Source of the DNA: Ashinkailepas kermadecensis
Lineage: Eukaryota > Arthropoda > Thecostraca > Neolepadidae
Length of the DNA: 64,000 bases
NCBI GenBank assembly: GCA_034440615.1
Contig: JAOTOM010004786.1
Span: forward strand, 184,501 to 248,500
Direction of reading: 5' to 3'
Shown: piece by piece, positions 12,549-21,619 of the stretch
How positions within the stretch are numbered: position 1 is the first letter of the stretch
Layout of the letters: each line of letters starts with the position of its first letter
The notes under the pieces: generated by a model
Seen by the model: only the letters and a program-made list of their open reading frames with translations
Databases searched by the model: none
What the model was told of the DNA's origin: nothing
Position numbers and translations under genes: made by a program

Positions 12549-12550
<2 letters not shown>
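11121..12550. other. No recognisable gene
   Basis: No convincing coding exon or repeat is seen. There is a weak open stretch near 12216-12468 without known motifs. Confidence 0.4.

Positions 12551-12627
<77 letters not shown>
12551..12627. repeat. (CA)n(TA)n microsatellite
   Basis: A short CA run (12551-12558) passes into about 34 consecutive TA dinucleotides. Confidence 0.98.
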
Positions 12628-12628
<1 letters not shown>

Positions 12629-12689
12629 AATCCGCTTCCAAAATGTACAATAGCTACAACCTGATCGGTTGCAGAAATGAATAGCAATT

Positions 12690-13040
12690 AAACCATGAAG
12701 CATATGCAATATTTTAACTTCAAGATAAAGCAGAAAAAACAGCTTGACATTTTGTGTAAAATGTGGATCACAATGCTTATTGACAGAACCATATTTTGCT
12801 GAAGCATCAAATTTAACTGAAGATCAGATCTGCAGTCCTCTAGCCTTTTTATGTTAGTCATCTGCCCGTTTATGGGTAATGCATGAACGACGAAAACAAA
12901 AAACAAGATTACTAGCAAAATGAAGTGAAAATTATAATTACCACATTCGCAACAAAATATGAATTCGTTCATACGGTTCAAATGCAAGCAAATGTTACTG
13001 ACATTTAATTTAATATGCTGGGTCTTTCGTGACAAATGTG
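12690..13040. other. AT-rich stretch, no gene seen
   Basis: AT-rich DNA with no splice-bounded frame. Confidence 0.45.
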
Positions 13041-13236
13041 CATGTTATGAATGATGTAAACCGCACATAGGTGCTCTATTTTCTCGAACTCTGATCATCG
13101 CACGCGCTATTTTCAATGACATTTCGATGTTTGTCCTTACTCGCCCTATCCCACCACCTGCCGTGTCTCGACGTGCCCCCGTTTGACCCCACGCACGTGG
13201 CGGACCGGCGGTGCAGGTGACACACCGCGCCATTCA

Positions 13237-13330
13237 CCTGGTCCGGCTCCATGGAGTCTGCTAACTGCTGCACCGTCTGCTGCAGCTGCTTCAGCCTGGC
13301 CAGGAGCAGCGTTCTGGAGCTGGCCCACTG
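13237..13330 (-). CDS. Weak exon candidate with coiled-coil-like sequence
   Basis: On the minus strand, a CpG-poor but GC-rich frame reads as heptad-like residues (LLARLKQLQQTVQQLADSME). It is bounded downstream by a splice donor-like ACCAG|GTGAAT, with exon end at about 13237, and upstream by a CAG at the edge of an imperfect 42-bp duplication (about 13310-13395). The upstream duplication is low-complexity Gly/Pro/Ala in other frames. This could be an internal exon of a minus-strand gene or a chance reading. No flanking exon was found. Confidence 0.25.
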
Positions 13331-13395
13331 CCACTGCCCATGGAGCCAGGGCTGGAGCTGGCCCACTGCCTATGCCCATGGAGCCAGGGCCGTGA
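13310..13395. repeat. About 42-bp tandem duplication
   Basis: Two imperfect copies containing GAGCTGGCCCACTGCC and CCCATGGAGCCAGG. Confidence 0.7.
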
Positions 13396-13555
13396 CGGCA
13401 GGGCTTCGAGCAAGCAGGGCCGCTTTGTCTGACTGATGGCCCGCCCGCTCAGCTTCTCCCCCTTCCAAGGCCCGGCGGCCGCTGCCGTGTGAAAGATGGC
13501 GCAGTCCTGGTGAAACCAGTCGTTGCTGGTAGCCGTCGCTAAACCCCGACTTAAG

Positions 13556-13600
13556 GACGTGTAACATCGGACGTGTAACATCGGACGTGAAACATCGGAC
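13556..13600. repeat. 14-bp tandem repeat, three copies
   Basis: The unit GGACGTGTAACATC occurs three times, the last with GTGAAACATC. Confidence 0.85.
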
Positions 13601-13959
13601 GCACCGCCATCACGCTCTGCCGCGCGCCAAGCTGAAGGGTGATCCATGTATCCTGCTCCTTCGAGAAAGGCGATTTGTTTCCTCACAGGGACGCGCTGTC
13701 GTCGGCATTGTGGCCGCCAGGTGCCGACTGGTAGCAACAATCACTAATGTCGGCCCAGCTATCAGAATGTCATGGTATAGGCGCGAAATGACCGTGTGCT
13801 CGGTGCGCTATAATTCGTCTAGGTTTGCACGCGCCGCTTTCGTTTCTTGCGTTTATAATACACGACTTAAAATGGACATTTGTAGTGCAAGACCCAGTCA
13901 TGTAGGCTTCCACGTACTTGAGCTGAAGAGAGTAGAATATGCATTCTCATGAATATGTC

Positions 13960-15555
13960 AGACTTACAACAATTTTCTTAAAACCTTGAGGAAGGTGCAT
14001 CAACCTAGGACTAATTTGTCATTTTGGTTCAGTGTTACTCAACTGCTTAGGTCATGCCGGAGCGATCTATGCACCTACCTAGGATAATAGGACATCTCAA
14101 TCAAATGTATATAATGGAGCGTATGCAACTCTTGGTCAATCAAATGTATATGTGAACTCTTGGTAATGACCTTATTTGCTTAGAGCGGCACCTGCCCATG
14201 ACGCTACTTATGGTACTATACCCCGATTCTTCTGCTTATCAAGTTCGCAATTAACTTCAGATTAAGGTTGCAGATATATTGTACGAGGAAACATTTCCCA
14301 TCTAGCGTAACGACATTTCTTACTGTTGACAACTTTTGGTTTGTCTCCGACTGCGTCGATTTTGACTACGCTGGCACCCATGAGATATGACGGCATTTTC
14401 TTCGTCCCGATTTACCCTCGAGATCGATAAATCGGTATAAAAGACGCTGATAACTAGGCTATTTGAACACGTATATGGAAGAAATTGGTCCATTCAAAAT
14501 ATCAGATAGGTAAATAAGAGGCTACGACCGTTCTTTTTCTGAGGCCTCTGCATTTTAGAAATATTTTAATTTCTGCACATTCCTTGAAGATGTTTCTACA
14601 CCGGCTTTTGAAAGGGCTGCCGACTTTGTGTGCGATTATTCTTTCATATTTCAGTACACCTGTGCTCTTCTTTATCGTGTATTTGGCTTATTTGTTCTTG
14701 TGCATAAAAATAGCAGAATGAAGGGAATAAAGGAATATAAAGCACTTTCTGTTCAGGAGATTGAAGACATTCCCCTTGGTGATTAAAGCTAAATCGAGTT
14801 TCCAGATTATGCCAATAGACCCTCGGACTTCATAGTGCGTTTGTCTCAACATATTCAGCTACGGAAGTAGATGGGGATTACCTGTGACTTTGTTCACCAA
14901 GCTATTAAAATTTCTGGACGCCATAATATTTCGCATGCATAAATTCGAAATATAACCCGGTATCTATATATATACTTGCTCAAATCTCGAAAGATCTAGA
15001 AATTGTATTTTTCTAGAAACTCTGGAGAAACACTTCATGTTACTGGTATCGCCAGTACATCCCCTCCCTCCATTTTTATTGGGAATTGCATGCGCTCTTC
15101 TTTGCAGCGCCTATTCCTTGCATCATGTGGCTGCTAATTGTGGAATTTTATGATTTCGGAGTTCGGATGCATACCAGGGAAGCAAAAATGCTGTTTTCCT
15201 CAAGAATAACAATTACAATGCATGCAGCCCATTGCTGGCTGTTCTCATCGGCTCATCAGTTAGCAGTTTCTTTTTCGCTTGACCTATCTGGCAGAGCTGG
15301 GATGTAACATTCATACACCTTCACATATCTTCCGGCTTTCATGGGGTATTTCACGTCCTTTCTCTGTTTTTATTAACACATATTGGATTCAGATCCGAAA
15401 GATCTAACGTAACTTCCTCTAAAATACTAGTACCGTTGTCCTGAGGCCTGTCTCTGATACGGAAAAGTATCCGAACTGAACTTCCATTACTATATTTACT
15501 TTTATAAATAGTTGCGCTGAAATGCTCCATGAATGGCCATGTTAAAGATGGGTGC
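13960..15555. other. AT-rich intergenic or intronic DNA, no gene seen
   Basis: No convincing coding sequence. A partial repeat of AATCAAATGTATAT lies near 14100-14150. Confidence 0.45.
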
Positions 15556-15560
15556 TTTCA

Positions 15561-15590
15561 CTACCACCGTAGAAATTCCTACGGTGGTAG
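15561..15590. repeat. Perfect 12-bp-arm hairpin
   Basis: The arm CTACCACCGTAG at 15561-15572 is followed by a six-base spacer and its exact reverse complement at 15579-15590. It lies about 190 bp outside the left end of the large transposon. It may be part of another small element. No T-run or other terminator-like context follows. Confidence 0.8.
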
Positions 15591-15775
15591 GAGGAAAACC
15601 GTCCTCTTGAGAGGAAAAGGCGCCCTTCCAGTATGATCGAGTGCATCCCCCATCCCCCTCAACAAAGTTTTAAGCCGAGGTGCCCTTTTCGGGATTTCGG
15701 GCAGTGGCGCTCCTCCGAAGCTTCCCAAACGACGCTGACCTGACGCTTCCCAAACGAGTGCCCTTCCCACTCCCC

Positions 15776-16279
15776 ATGCAAAATCCTGGTTAGCCACTAG
15801 CAGGTGGGTCATTCTTTGGAAACTCGACACCTCGATAACACAGCACCACCTCGGATTCCCATGCAAGTTTGTGTATGGGGTTGTCTAGGCCCGAGAACAC
15901 GAATCTGGGTTTTTTAGGTCCCTAGGTCTAACGGTTATTGCGTCACGATGACGTGATATGCTGACTTTTTTCTGCTCATTGCAAATTTCAATGCGATATA
16001 ACTCCGAGGTTTATCATTATTTTTCCATTCTGTAAAATGTTTTGTAAAGCAGACGTAGTATGGTATTGCATAATATTTTTTTATGAATTTATACATCCAT
16101 GTTTTATTATTTTTTACATTATATATTTTATATAATATCATTTTTCGAAAAATGTATAATTGTCGATTTTCGAAAAACATCCATATTCTGATTTTCCGTG
16201 CAATTCTGTATTAGAAACAATCAAAGACAGAATGGGCGCACCCCTGGAACACCGTCAGAAAAATCGTTATAACATAGCA
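15776..16279. repeat. Left long terminal inverted repeat
   Basis: Its reverse complement is found at 21076-21619. Landmarks shared by both arms are AACTCGACACC, TATGGGGTTGTCTAGG, CGTCACGATGACGT, GATATAACTCCGAGG, a block with CATTTTTCGAAAAATG, and GGACACCGTCAGAAA-like sequence at the inner edge. The central 300 bp (about 15935-16230) is the best conserved part. Confidence 0.9.
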
Positions 16280-16662
16280 CAGGCCTCTGTCCTGGCTGTT
16301 GCAGCAGCGCTATGCACAATGCAACTATGGGCGAGAACCTCGCTGCTGGATGTCATCCAGGGTGGGGGTAGGGTTCAGGTTTGCGGTGGGCTGCGTCGGT
16401 CATCTCCAATCAGCAGCGTATGTATTTAGTGGGGAGGGGGGGGCTGGGGGGCAATGCGCAGTAGTGTTTATACGGTGGGAATTTCCGGTTGTCCAAGAAT
16501 AATCAAGTTGCGACTGCAGTCGAGAATGGCATAGAATGACATAGCAGCACAGAACAATTCAAAACGCGCTGCATTTCATGAAATTTCTCAAATATACATC
16601 CGGTTTTACGTAACCTGTCACTAATTCTTCTGAATGTAGACCATTACGCAGCGGTCTGTGAG

Positions 16663-16971
16663 CAGGCACGTAGCCAGGAACTCTGTCAGGGGGCATCTCA
16701 CCAAAAGGGCCCAAGGTCAGCTCCAAAAGGGCACCAAACCTTCCTTGGCGGCGGAAGTGTTGCTGACTGGGGGGGGGGGGGGAGCGATGTCGGTGAGCGC
16801 GCCCGTGTGGCGGATGTGTTGCTGAGCGGGGCGGGGGGGGAGGGGTTGGGAAGCCGTGCCTGGCTTTCCCATACTCTCGCAAAATCGCTACAGATCTAGT
16901 ATAAGCTGCTTCCCTCAGGGGGCTCAGGGGGGCAGGGGGCCCCCCCCTAGCTGCCCCTGGCTATGCCACTG
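16663..16971. mobile_element. hAT-type MITE, 309 bp, perfect 8-bp target duplication
   Basis: Left end CAGGCACGTAGCCAGG and right end CCTGGCTATGCCACTG form an inverted pair of the hAT type. The octamer TCTGTGAG occurs immediately on both sides (16655-16662 and 16972-16979), a perfect target duplication. The interior is purine/G-rich with a partial internal duplication (GTGTTGCTGA near 16758 and 16815). It is inserted between the left inverted repeat and the transposase gene. It is non-coding. Confidence 0.9.
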
Positions 16972-17162
16972 TCTGTGAGAGATGCGAAATGACCGTACTG
17001 CACGTACAATTCGATCACTGTCGTAAAAACGCGGGTCTAGGCGAGGCCGCATAGCACGTAATACGAGCGTCATGGAAACACGAGCGTCTTGACAACGGAG
17101 ACGCGATTCACACGATGAGATGTAGCGGCGTCGTTGTTGGGGTCTGACATGCTAGTTAGTCG

Positions 17163-17167
17163 TCAGT
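17163..17167 (+). promoter_or_regulatory. Possible initiator (TCAGT) of the transposase gene
   Basis: The arthropod-type initiator core TCAGT lies 52 bp before the chosen ATG at 17219, with no TATA box nearby. The motif is short and would occur by chance, so this is only a pointer. Confidence 0.15.
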
Positions 17168-17218
17168 AGCCTTCGGTGCTGTGTGTAACATTGGTGAGGC
17201 TTCGCAAGCGAATGAAGA

Positions 17219-17612
17219 ATGGCACACAGGGTGTTAGTGGCAACATTTTGTGCGAATCCTTTCAATTCACACCCAAAGCATAAGAGGTCAGGTTTGAGAC
17301 CACTAACCCAGGAATACATCGACAAACATCCCAGTATTACAGGTGTATTGCATCCAGGGGCAAGCCTTTGCACCACATGCAGGAAGCAAGTGCCGTGGAA
17401 AGATCAGCAAATTGCAGATCCCTCGCAGCTCAGCACATCAGGTGCTCAGCATAGTCGGTCCCAGAGCTCGACACAGGATACCGCTGAAGCCGAAACATCG
17501 TCATCGTCGTCACCCTCACGACCAGCAAGTGATGTCTCTCCCGACAGACAACAAGCCACTGACGATCTTCGCCGTATTATGTCGGCGGTTGGAGAAACGC
17601 CAATCCGCACAG
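17219..17612 (+). CDS. Transposase-like exon 1, zinc-binding N-terminus
   Basis: Starts at ATG 17219 (131 codons plus one base) and ends at the donor AG|GTAATT. Residues 1-60 hold the Cys/His set, with the family-like phrase GLRPLTQEYI between. Residues 65-115 are Ser/Gln/Pro-rich linker. An out-of-frame ATG at 17212 was not chosen. The single base left over matches the two bases (GT) at the start of exon 2, making a Gly codon. Confidence 0.7.
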
Positions 17613-18353
17613 GTAATTTCAGTGCTATATACTAATATTACACATACGTCACGCATATCTTTGTAAAACAGAGCTCAGTTGTAATGGTTGTAAAAGAAGC
17701 ACTGGCGGCCGCAGGGGGGGAAACGGGGCCATGCCCCCTTTGGCTCCGGAAAGGGGAGCCATCATGTCTTTTGGCCTCCCCCTTTGGTTCAGGAGGCGCC
17801 CTCTCGGATCGCCTCGGCGCCCTCTCGAATCCACCCGGCGCCCTCGCCAGGCACGCTTCCCACGCCCCCCAGGATCGGAGAGCGGCGCCCTCGTCAGGGA
17901 TGCTTCCCCCAGGATCGGGGAGAGGCGCCCTCTCGGATTCACCCGGCGCCCTCGTCAGGGACGCTTCCCACCGCCCCCCCAGGATCGAAGAGCGGCGCCC
18001 TCTCAGATTCACCCGGCGCCCTCGTCAGGGACGCTTGCCACCCCCCTCCCCTAGGATCGGAGAGCGGCGCCCTCTCGGATCCGCTCGGCGCCCTCTCGGA
18101 TCGCCTCGGCGCCCTCTCGAATCCACCCGGCGCCCTCGTCGAGTTGGCCCCCCCTTTATCGGCGGTCTGCGGCCGCCAGTGAAAAGATGGGTCACTAGAT
18201 TATTAAATGCATTCGAAATACTTTTCAATTTAAACATCGAGGCCTAAATTGTGATAAAATGTGGCAAGCCGTAACCAGACCAGATTGGAATTGTGGGTCC
18301 AGGGGGATCGTTCCCGATTGATAACACTGGTAAGACTATTGTATTTCTTTCAG
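17613..18353 (+). other. Intron 1 of the transposase-like gene, enlarged by a MITE
   Basis: Bounded by the donor GTAATT at 17613 and a good acceptor (TGTATTTCTTTCAG) ending at 18353. Of its 741 bp, 482 bp are the inserted MITE at 17700-18181 plus one target duplicate. Without these it would be about 250 bp. Confidence 0.65.
17700..18181. mobile_element. hAT-like MITE, 482 bp, GC-rich, with 8-bp target duplication
   Basis: The ends are a perfect 15-bp inverted pair (CACTGGCGGCCGCAG and CTGCGGCCGCCAGTG). The flanks AAAAGAAG (17692-17699) and AAAAGATG (18182-18189) match at 7 of 8 positions. The interior is about 75 percent GC and consists of four or so imperfect direct repeats of a 60-70-bp block containing CGGCGCCCTCTCGGAT and CCCAGGATCGGAGAGCGG. 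This explains long overlapping open frames in several phases. It is inserted in intron 1 of the transposase-like gene. Confidence 0.85.
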
Positions 18354-19871
18354 GTGGGCTTTCTGAAAGCCAACGCCAAAAGAAGGCCAGACAGAAGTTT
18401 GACTCAGCGAAAAAGGGAATGAAGCGACGCCTATCGAAAACGTATCAGGTAGAGATAAACGAACCGGAAGCCGAGGAAAAAGTAAGCGATTTAGAACTCT
18501 ATGAGAGCATGATGGAGGAACTAGTAGCCAAATTCAAGGACCAAAGCACCTCGTACGCAATGAAGCTTCAAATTTTGACATTGTCGCCATTGACCATGTA
18601 CAAAACGGCTGCAAAGTTCGGTGCCCCCTGTACATGGTGCGAAAAGCTCGGGAAGTGAAAGCGACGCATGGAATTTTGGGCACAACTGACAGGAAACTGT
18701 CGATTGCTGCTCTCTCCCAGAATAAAAAAGACGAGGTCATTAATTTCTACCAGCAGGACGACATCAGTAGACCACTACCAGGACAGAAAGACGTGGTCAG
18801 TGTGCGATGTCAGGATGGCATAAGGCGAACTTACCAGAAGAGACTGGTCCTTCCGAATTTGAGAGAAGCCTACCATCAATACAAGGAGCAAACTCCTCAG
18901 CCTGTTGGGCTCTCCACATTCACTAGTCTGCGAACACCTTGGTGCGTGCCAGCCGGCGCTAGCGGGACGCATTCAGTTTGCGTATGCATTCATCATCAAA
19001 ACCCGAAATTGATGGTTCAAGCCATACGTCACGATTTGTCTGTCGTTGATCTTATGAAGAAAGTTGTTTGCTCCGTGGAAAGCGAAGAATGTATGTTTCG
19101 GCAATGTGACAAGTGTCCCGGAGTCAACGAGCTCAGGAATTTTCTGACCAGTATGCCGAGTTTGGCAGAGACTGACGAAGTGGAATTTAGACAGTGGATC
19201 AGCACGGATCGAACCACGATGGTAAACATGATGCAGACCGTTGAAGATTGTATCGAGGGGCTTACTAATGCCATATCAAAGCTAGCTAACCAGGCACCAC
19301 TATACAGCGCGCGTACAGAATGACTTTCTAAATGCTCTGAAAGGACAACTACCCGAGGATGAGGCCATCATCTCGGGAGATTTTTCCGAAAACTACACCT
19401 TTCTGGTGCAAGATGCAGTACAAGGCTACCATTGGGAGAACGCACAGTCCACTGTCCATCCATTCGTCGTTACAACGCGAGTCCCAGACGGGTCACTGCA
19501 AACCAAAAGCTATTGCGTCATAAGTGACGATCTGCACCACAATACAGCCTCAGTTTACGCGTTCCAAACAAAGGTTCTGGAACGGATGAAATCCGAGAAT
19601 GAAAATGTCAGAAAGGTGCATTACTTTACAGACGGCTGTGCAGCACAATACAAGAATAAACATAATATAAGGAACATGTGCCTGCACAAGCAGGACTTCA
19701 ACGTTGACTGCGAGTGGCATTATTTTTCCACCTGCCATGGAAAAGGTTCGTGCGACGGCGTAGGTGGGACCGTGAAACGCCTGACGGCAAGGGCAAGCAT
19801 TCAGCGGCCAGACGGAGACCAGATATTGACCCCGGAAGCTATGTTTAACTTCTGCTCGACACACATATCAG
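18354..19871 (+). pseudogene. Transposase-like exon 2, catalytic core, two frameshifts
   Basis: After the acceptor at 18353 the frame runs GGLSESQRQKKARQKF and continues to KFGA near 18623, where it shifts by one base at a run of five C. The new frame carries MVRKAREVKATHGILG and the Cys/His block, and ends near 19310, where the original frame resumes (VQNDFLNALKGQLPEDE) into the three catalytic-like Asp motifs. The exon ends HISG with donor G|GTACTG. Net length is divisible as expected, so the two lesions look like one lost and one gained base. A sequencing or assembly error at the C-run remains possible for the first. Confidence 0.75.
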
Positions 19872-20223
19872 GTACTGTTCCTAATTGCAAAAATCATTTT
19901 TTTATTAGCACCACCTAGCGCCATTTTTCGCAATTTTCTGTCAGATTCTAATTTTCGCGGGATTTTGGGTATTCAGGGCACATCAGCTCAATATACCTAA
20001 GCCTTCACTGGTTACCCAGGATCAACAACTGGTCTTTATAAACAAATAAATAGTCCGTTCACTATGACACCCGTCAAAAGGGCGAGTGAAAGTAGCGCAT
20101 TTCTTACCCGTTTTCAAGATACTCGTAAAAATATTGCATATGTGAAATGCTGAAAAGATCGAAGATTGTGCGATCGGGATGACAAATACTTGCAAGGGAG
20201 CTGATGAAAATTTCGTCCCACAG

Positions 20224-20426
20224 GGATCGAATTCATCTACGTCTCCCAGGCGGACATCGAGAAGACAGCGACAATGCCGTCACAGCGTTTCGCTTCAGCA
20301 AAACTTGTGAAGGGCACGAGGAGCTTCCACTGTTTTCGGCCCAGAAGCGCGACTCAGGTGGCCGCATATGCGACTTCGCGGACCTCAACATTCAAACTAG
20401 TGAAAACTGTCGTTAATCGACAATAA
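20224..20426 (+). CDS. Transposase-like exon 3, C-terminus
   Basis: The acceptor CCCACAG ends at 20223. Its first two bases complete a Gly codon with the last base of exon 2, and the frame reads IEFIYVSQADIEKTATMPSQ, then a KGTRSFHCF motif typical of the C-terminal end of this protein family, to TAA at 20424. An AATAAA hexamer at 20422-20427 overlaps the stop codon. Confidence 0.7.
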
Positions 20427-20655
20427 ACCTTTCGCCGACGCATTCCTTTGAAGCCCGGAGAATGTCTTAAATATAAAAATCCAGAGGAAATCGGAATTTC
20501 TATCGGTTCAGTCGCGTGGGGCATCCTATTATATCGCAAGGGACACCATTCTACACTGTACAGTGCCCTGAACCCCCCCCTCAGTCCCTCTTCCCATAAA
20601 GATGCCACTCATTGTACACGACTGACGCAGCCCACAGAAACTCTGGTCTCCTCCC

Positions 20656-20986
20656 CAAGGGCGTCGCCACGGATTTTTATTTGGGGGGTCGGTCCCAGGG
20701 ACGGATCTAGCCACTCGGTTTAGGGGGCCAGTCCAGGCCCAGGACTTCTCGACCGGGGGGGAAGCGATGTCGGCTCGGTGTCTGGTGATTGTATTGTTGA
20801 CCGGTTGTGTGTTAATGTCTGGTAGTTTTAAGGGAAAATGCTGTGACCGGGGGGAGTGGGAGTGGGAAGCGATGTCGGATGTCCGGTGTTTGTATCGTTG
20901 ACCGGTTGTTTTTTGGGGGTCGACCCACCGTAATTTTCAAAGTGGGGTCCGACCCCCTGACCCCCCCCCCGGTGGCGACGCCCATG
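20656..20986. mobile_element. hAT-type MITE, 331 bp, perfect 8-bp target duplication
   Basis: The left end CAAGGGCGTCGCCACGG and right end CCGGTGGCGACGCCCATG are inverted copies. CTCCTCCC flanks both sides exactly (20648-20655 and 20987-20994). The interior holds an imperfect direct repeat around GGGGGAAGCGATGTCGG (about 20755-20810 and 20850-20910). It is inserted between the transposase-like gene and the right inverted repeat. Confidence 0.85.
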
Positions 20987-21075
20987 CTCCTCCCCCATAC
21001 CCACCCTCACTGGATCCACCAGCCACGCTCGCGCTCAGCTCTTCACAACGCTACTCCAAATGGAGGCACATCAGG

Positions 21076-21619
21076 TGGTATGTTTTTTTGCGATTTTTTC
21101 TGACGGTGTCCCAAGAGTGCGCCCACTCTATCGTGGATTGTTTCGTATACAGAATTGCACGGAGAATCAGAATATGGATGTTTTTCGAAAATCAACAATT
21201 ATGCATTTTTCGAAAAATGATATTATATAAAATATATAATGTAAAAAATAATAAAACATAGATGTAAAAATTCATAAAAAATATTATGCAATACCATACT
21301 ACGTCTGCTTTACAAAACATTTTACAGAATGGAAAAATAATGATAAACCTCGGAGTTATATCGCATTGAAATTTGCAATGAGCTGAAAAAGTCAGTATAT
21401 GACGTCATCGTGACGTAAAAACCGTGAGATCTAGGGGCCTAAAAAGTTCAGATTCGTATTCTCGGCCCTAGACAACCCCATATAGCAACTTCCTTGGGAA
21501 TTTGACTGGGTGCTGTGTTGAAACAGGCCTTCTGGGTGTCGAGTTTCTGAAGAACTACTCAGGTATGACTATAAAAAAAAAACGTTTTCACTGGCTTAAA
21601 GGGTTCACATTTTCCATGC
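21076..21619. repeat. Right long terminal inverted repeat
   Basis: Inverted partner of 15776-16279. Conservation is strongest over about 21130-21485 and weakens outward, with small indels, including an A-run at about 21572-21582 that the left arm lacks. Confidence 0.9.

Larger units (their letters stand above)
17219..20426 (+). pseudogene. DDE-type transposase-like gene, three exons, broken by two compensating frameshifts
   Basis: Exons 17219-17612, 18354-19871 and 20224-20426 total 2115 bp, or 704 residues plus stop once the frameshifts are bridged. Splice phases agree at both junctions, with GT donors and AG acceptors. The N-terminus has a putative zinc-binding set (Cys11, His18/His21, Cys51, Cys54). 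The middle has a Cys/His-rich block (GTHSVCVCIHHQN, then CMFRQCDKCPG). The catalytic-looking aspartates are in SGDFSENY (codon at 19379), YFTDGCAAQYKN (19631) and CDGVGGTVKR (19754). The frame shifts near the C5 run at 18624-18628 and returns near the GCGCGC at 19307-19312, so the net frame is unchanged but about 690 bp is out of frame. As read, the copy would not make a full protein. Being flanked by long inverted repeats, it is taken as the element's own transposase, acting in the nucleus on the repeat ends. The family is inferred from motif pattern only. Confidence 0.75.
15776..21619 (+). mobile_element. DNA transposon of about 5.8 kb with about 500-bp inverted repeats and a three-exon transposase gene
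   Basis: Left (15776-16279) and right (21076-21619) ends are long inverted copies of each other, clearest from the GGGGTTGTCTAGG end at about 15877 inwards and more diverged outside it. Between them lies one gene on the + strand (17219-20426) with three exons encoding a protein with DDE-type features. Three short hAT-like MITEs with their own target duplications sit inside (16663-16971, 17700-18181, 20656-20986), so this copy has been resident for some time. Exact outer ends and the target duplication could not be fixed because the outermost arms are diverged. The protein resembles a family common in cnidarian and tick genomes. I suspect a Sola-like or related superfamily but cannot settle it by eye. 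Confidence 0.82.

Noticed and set aside
17649..18247. Several overlapping proline/arginine-rich frames on both strands.
   Set aside because: They fall inside the GC-rich MITE with its internal tandem blocks and are out of phase with the flanking exons.
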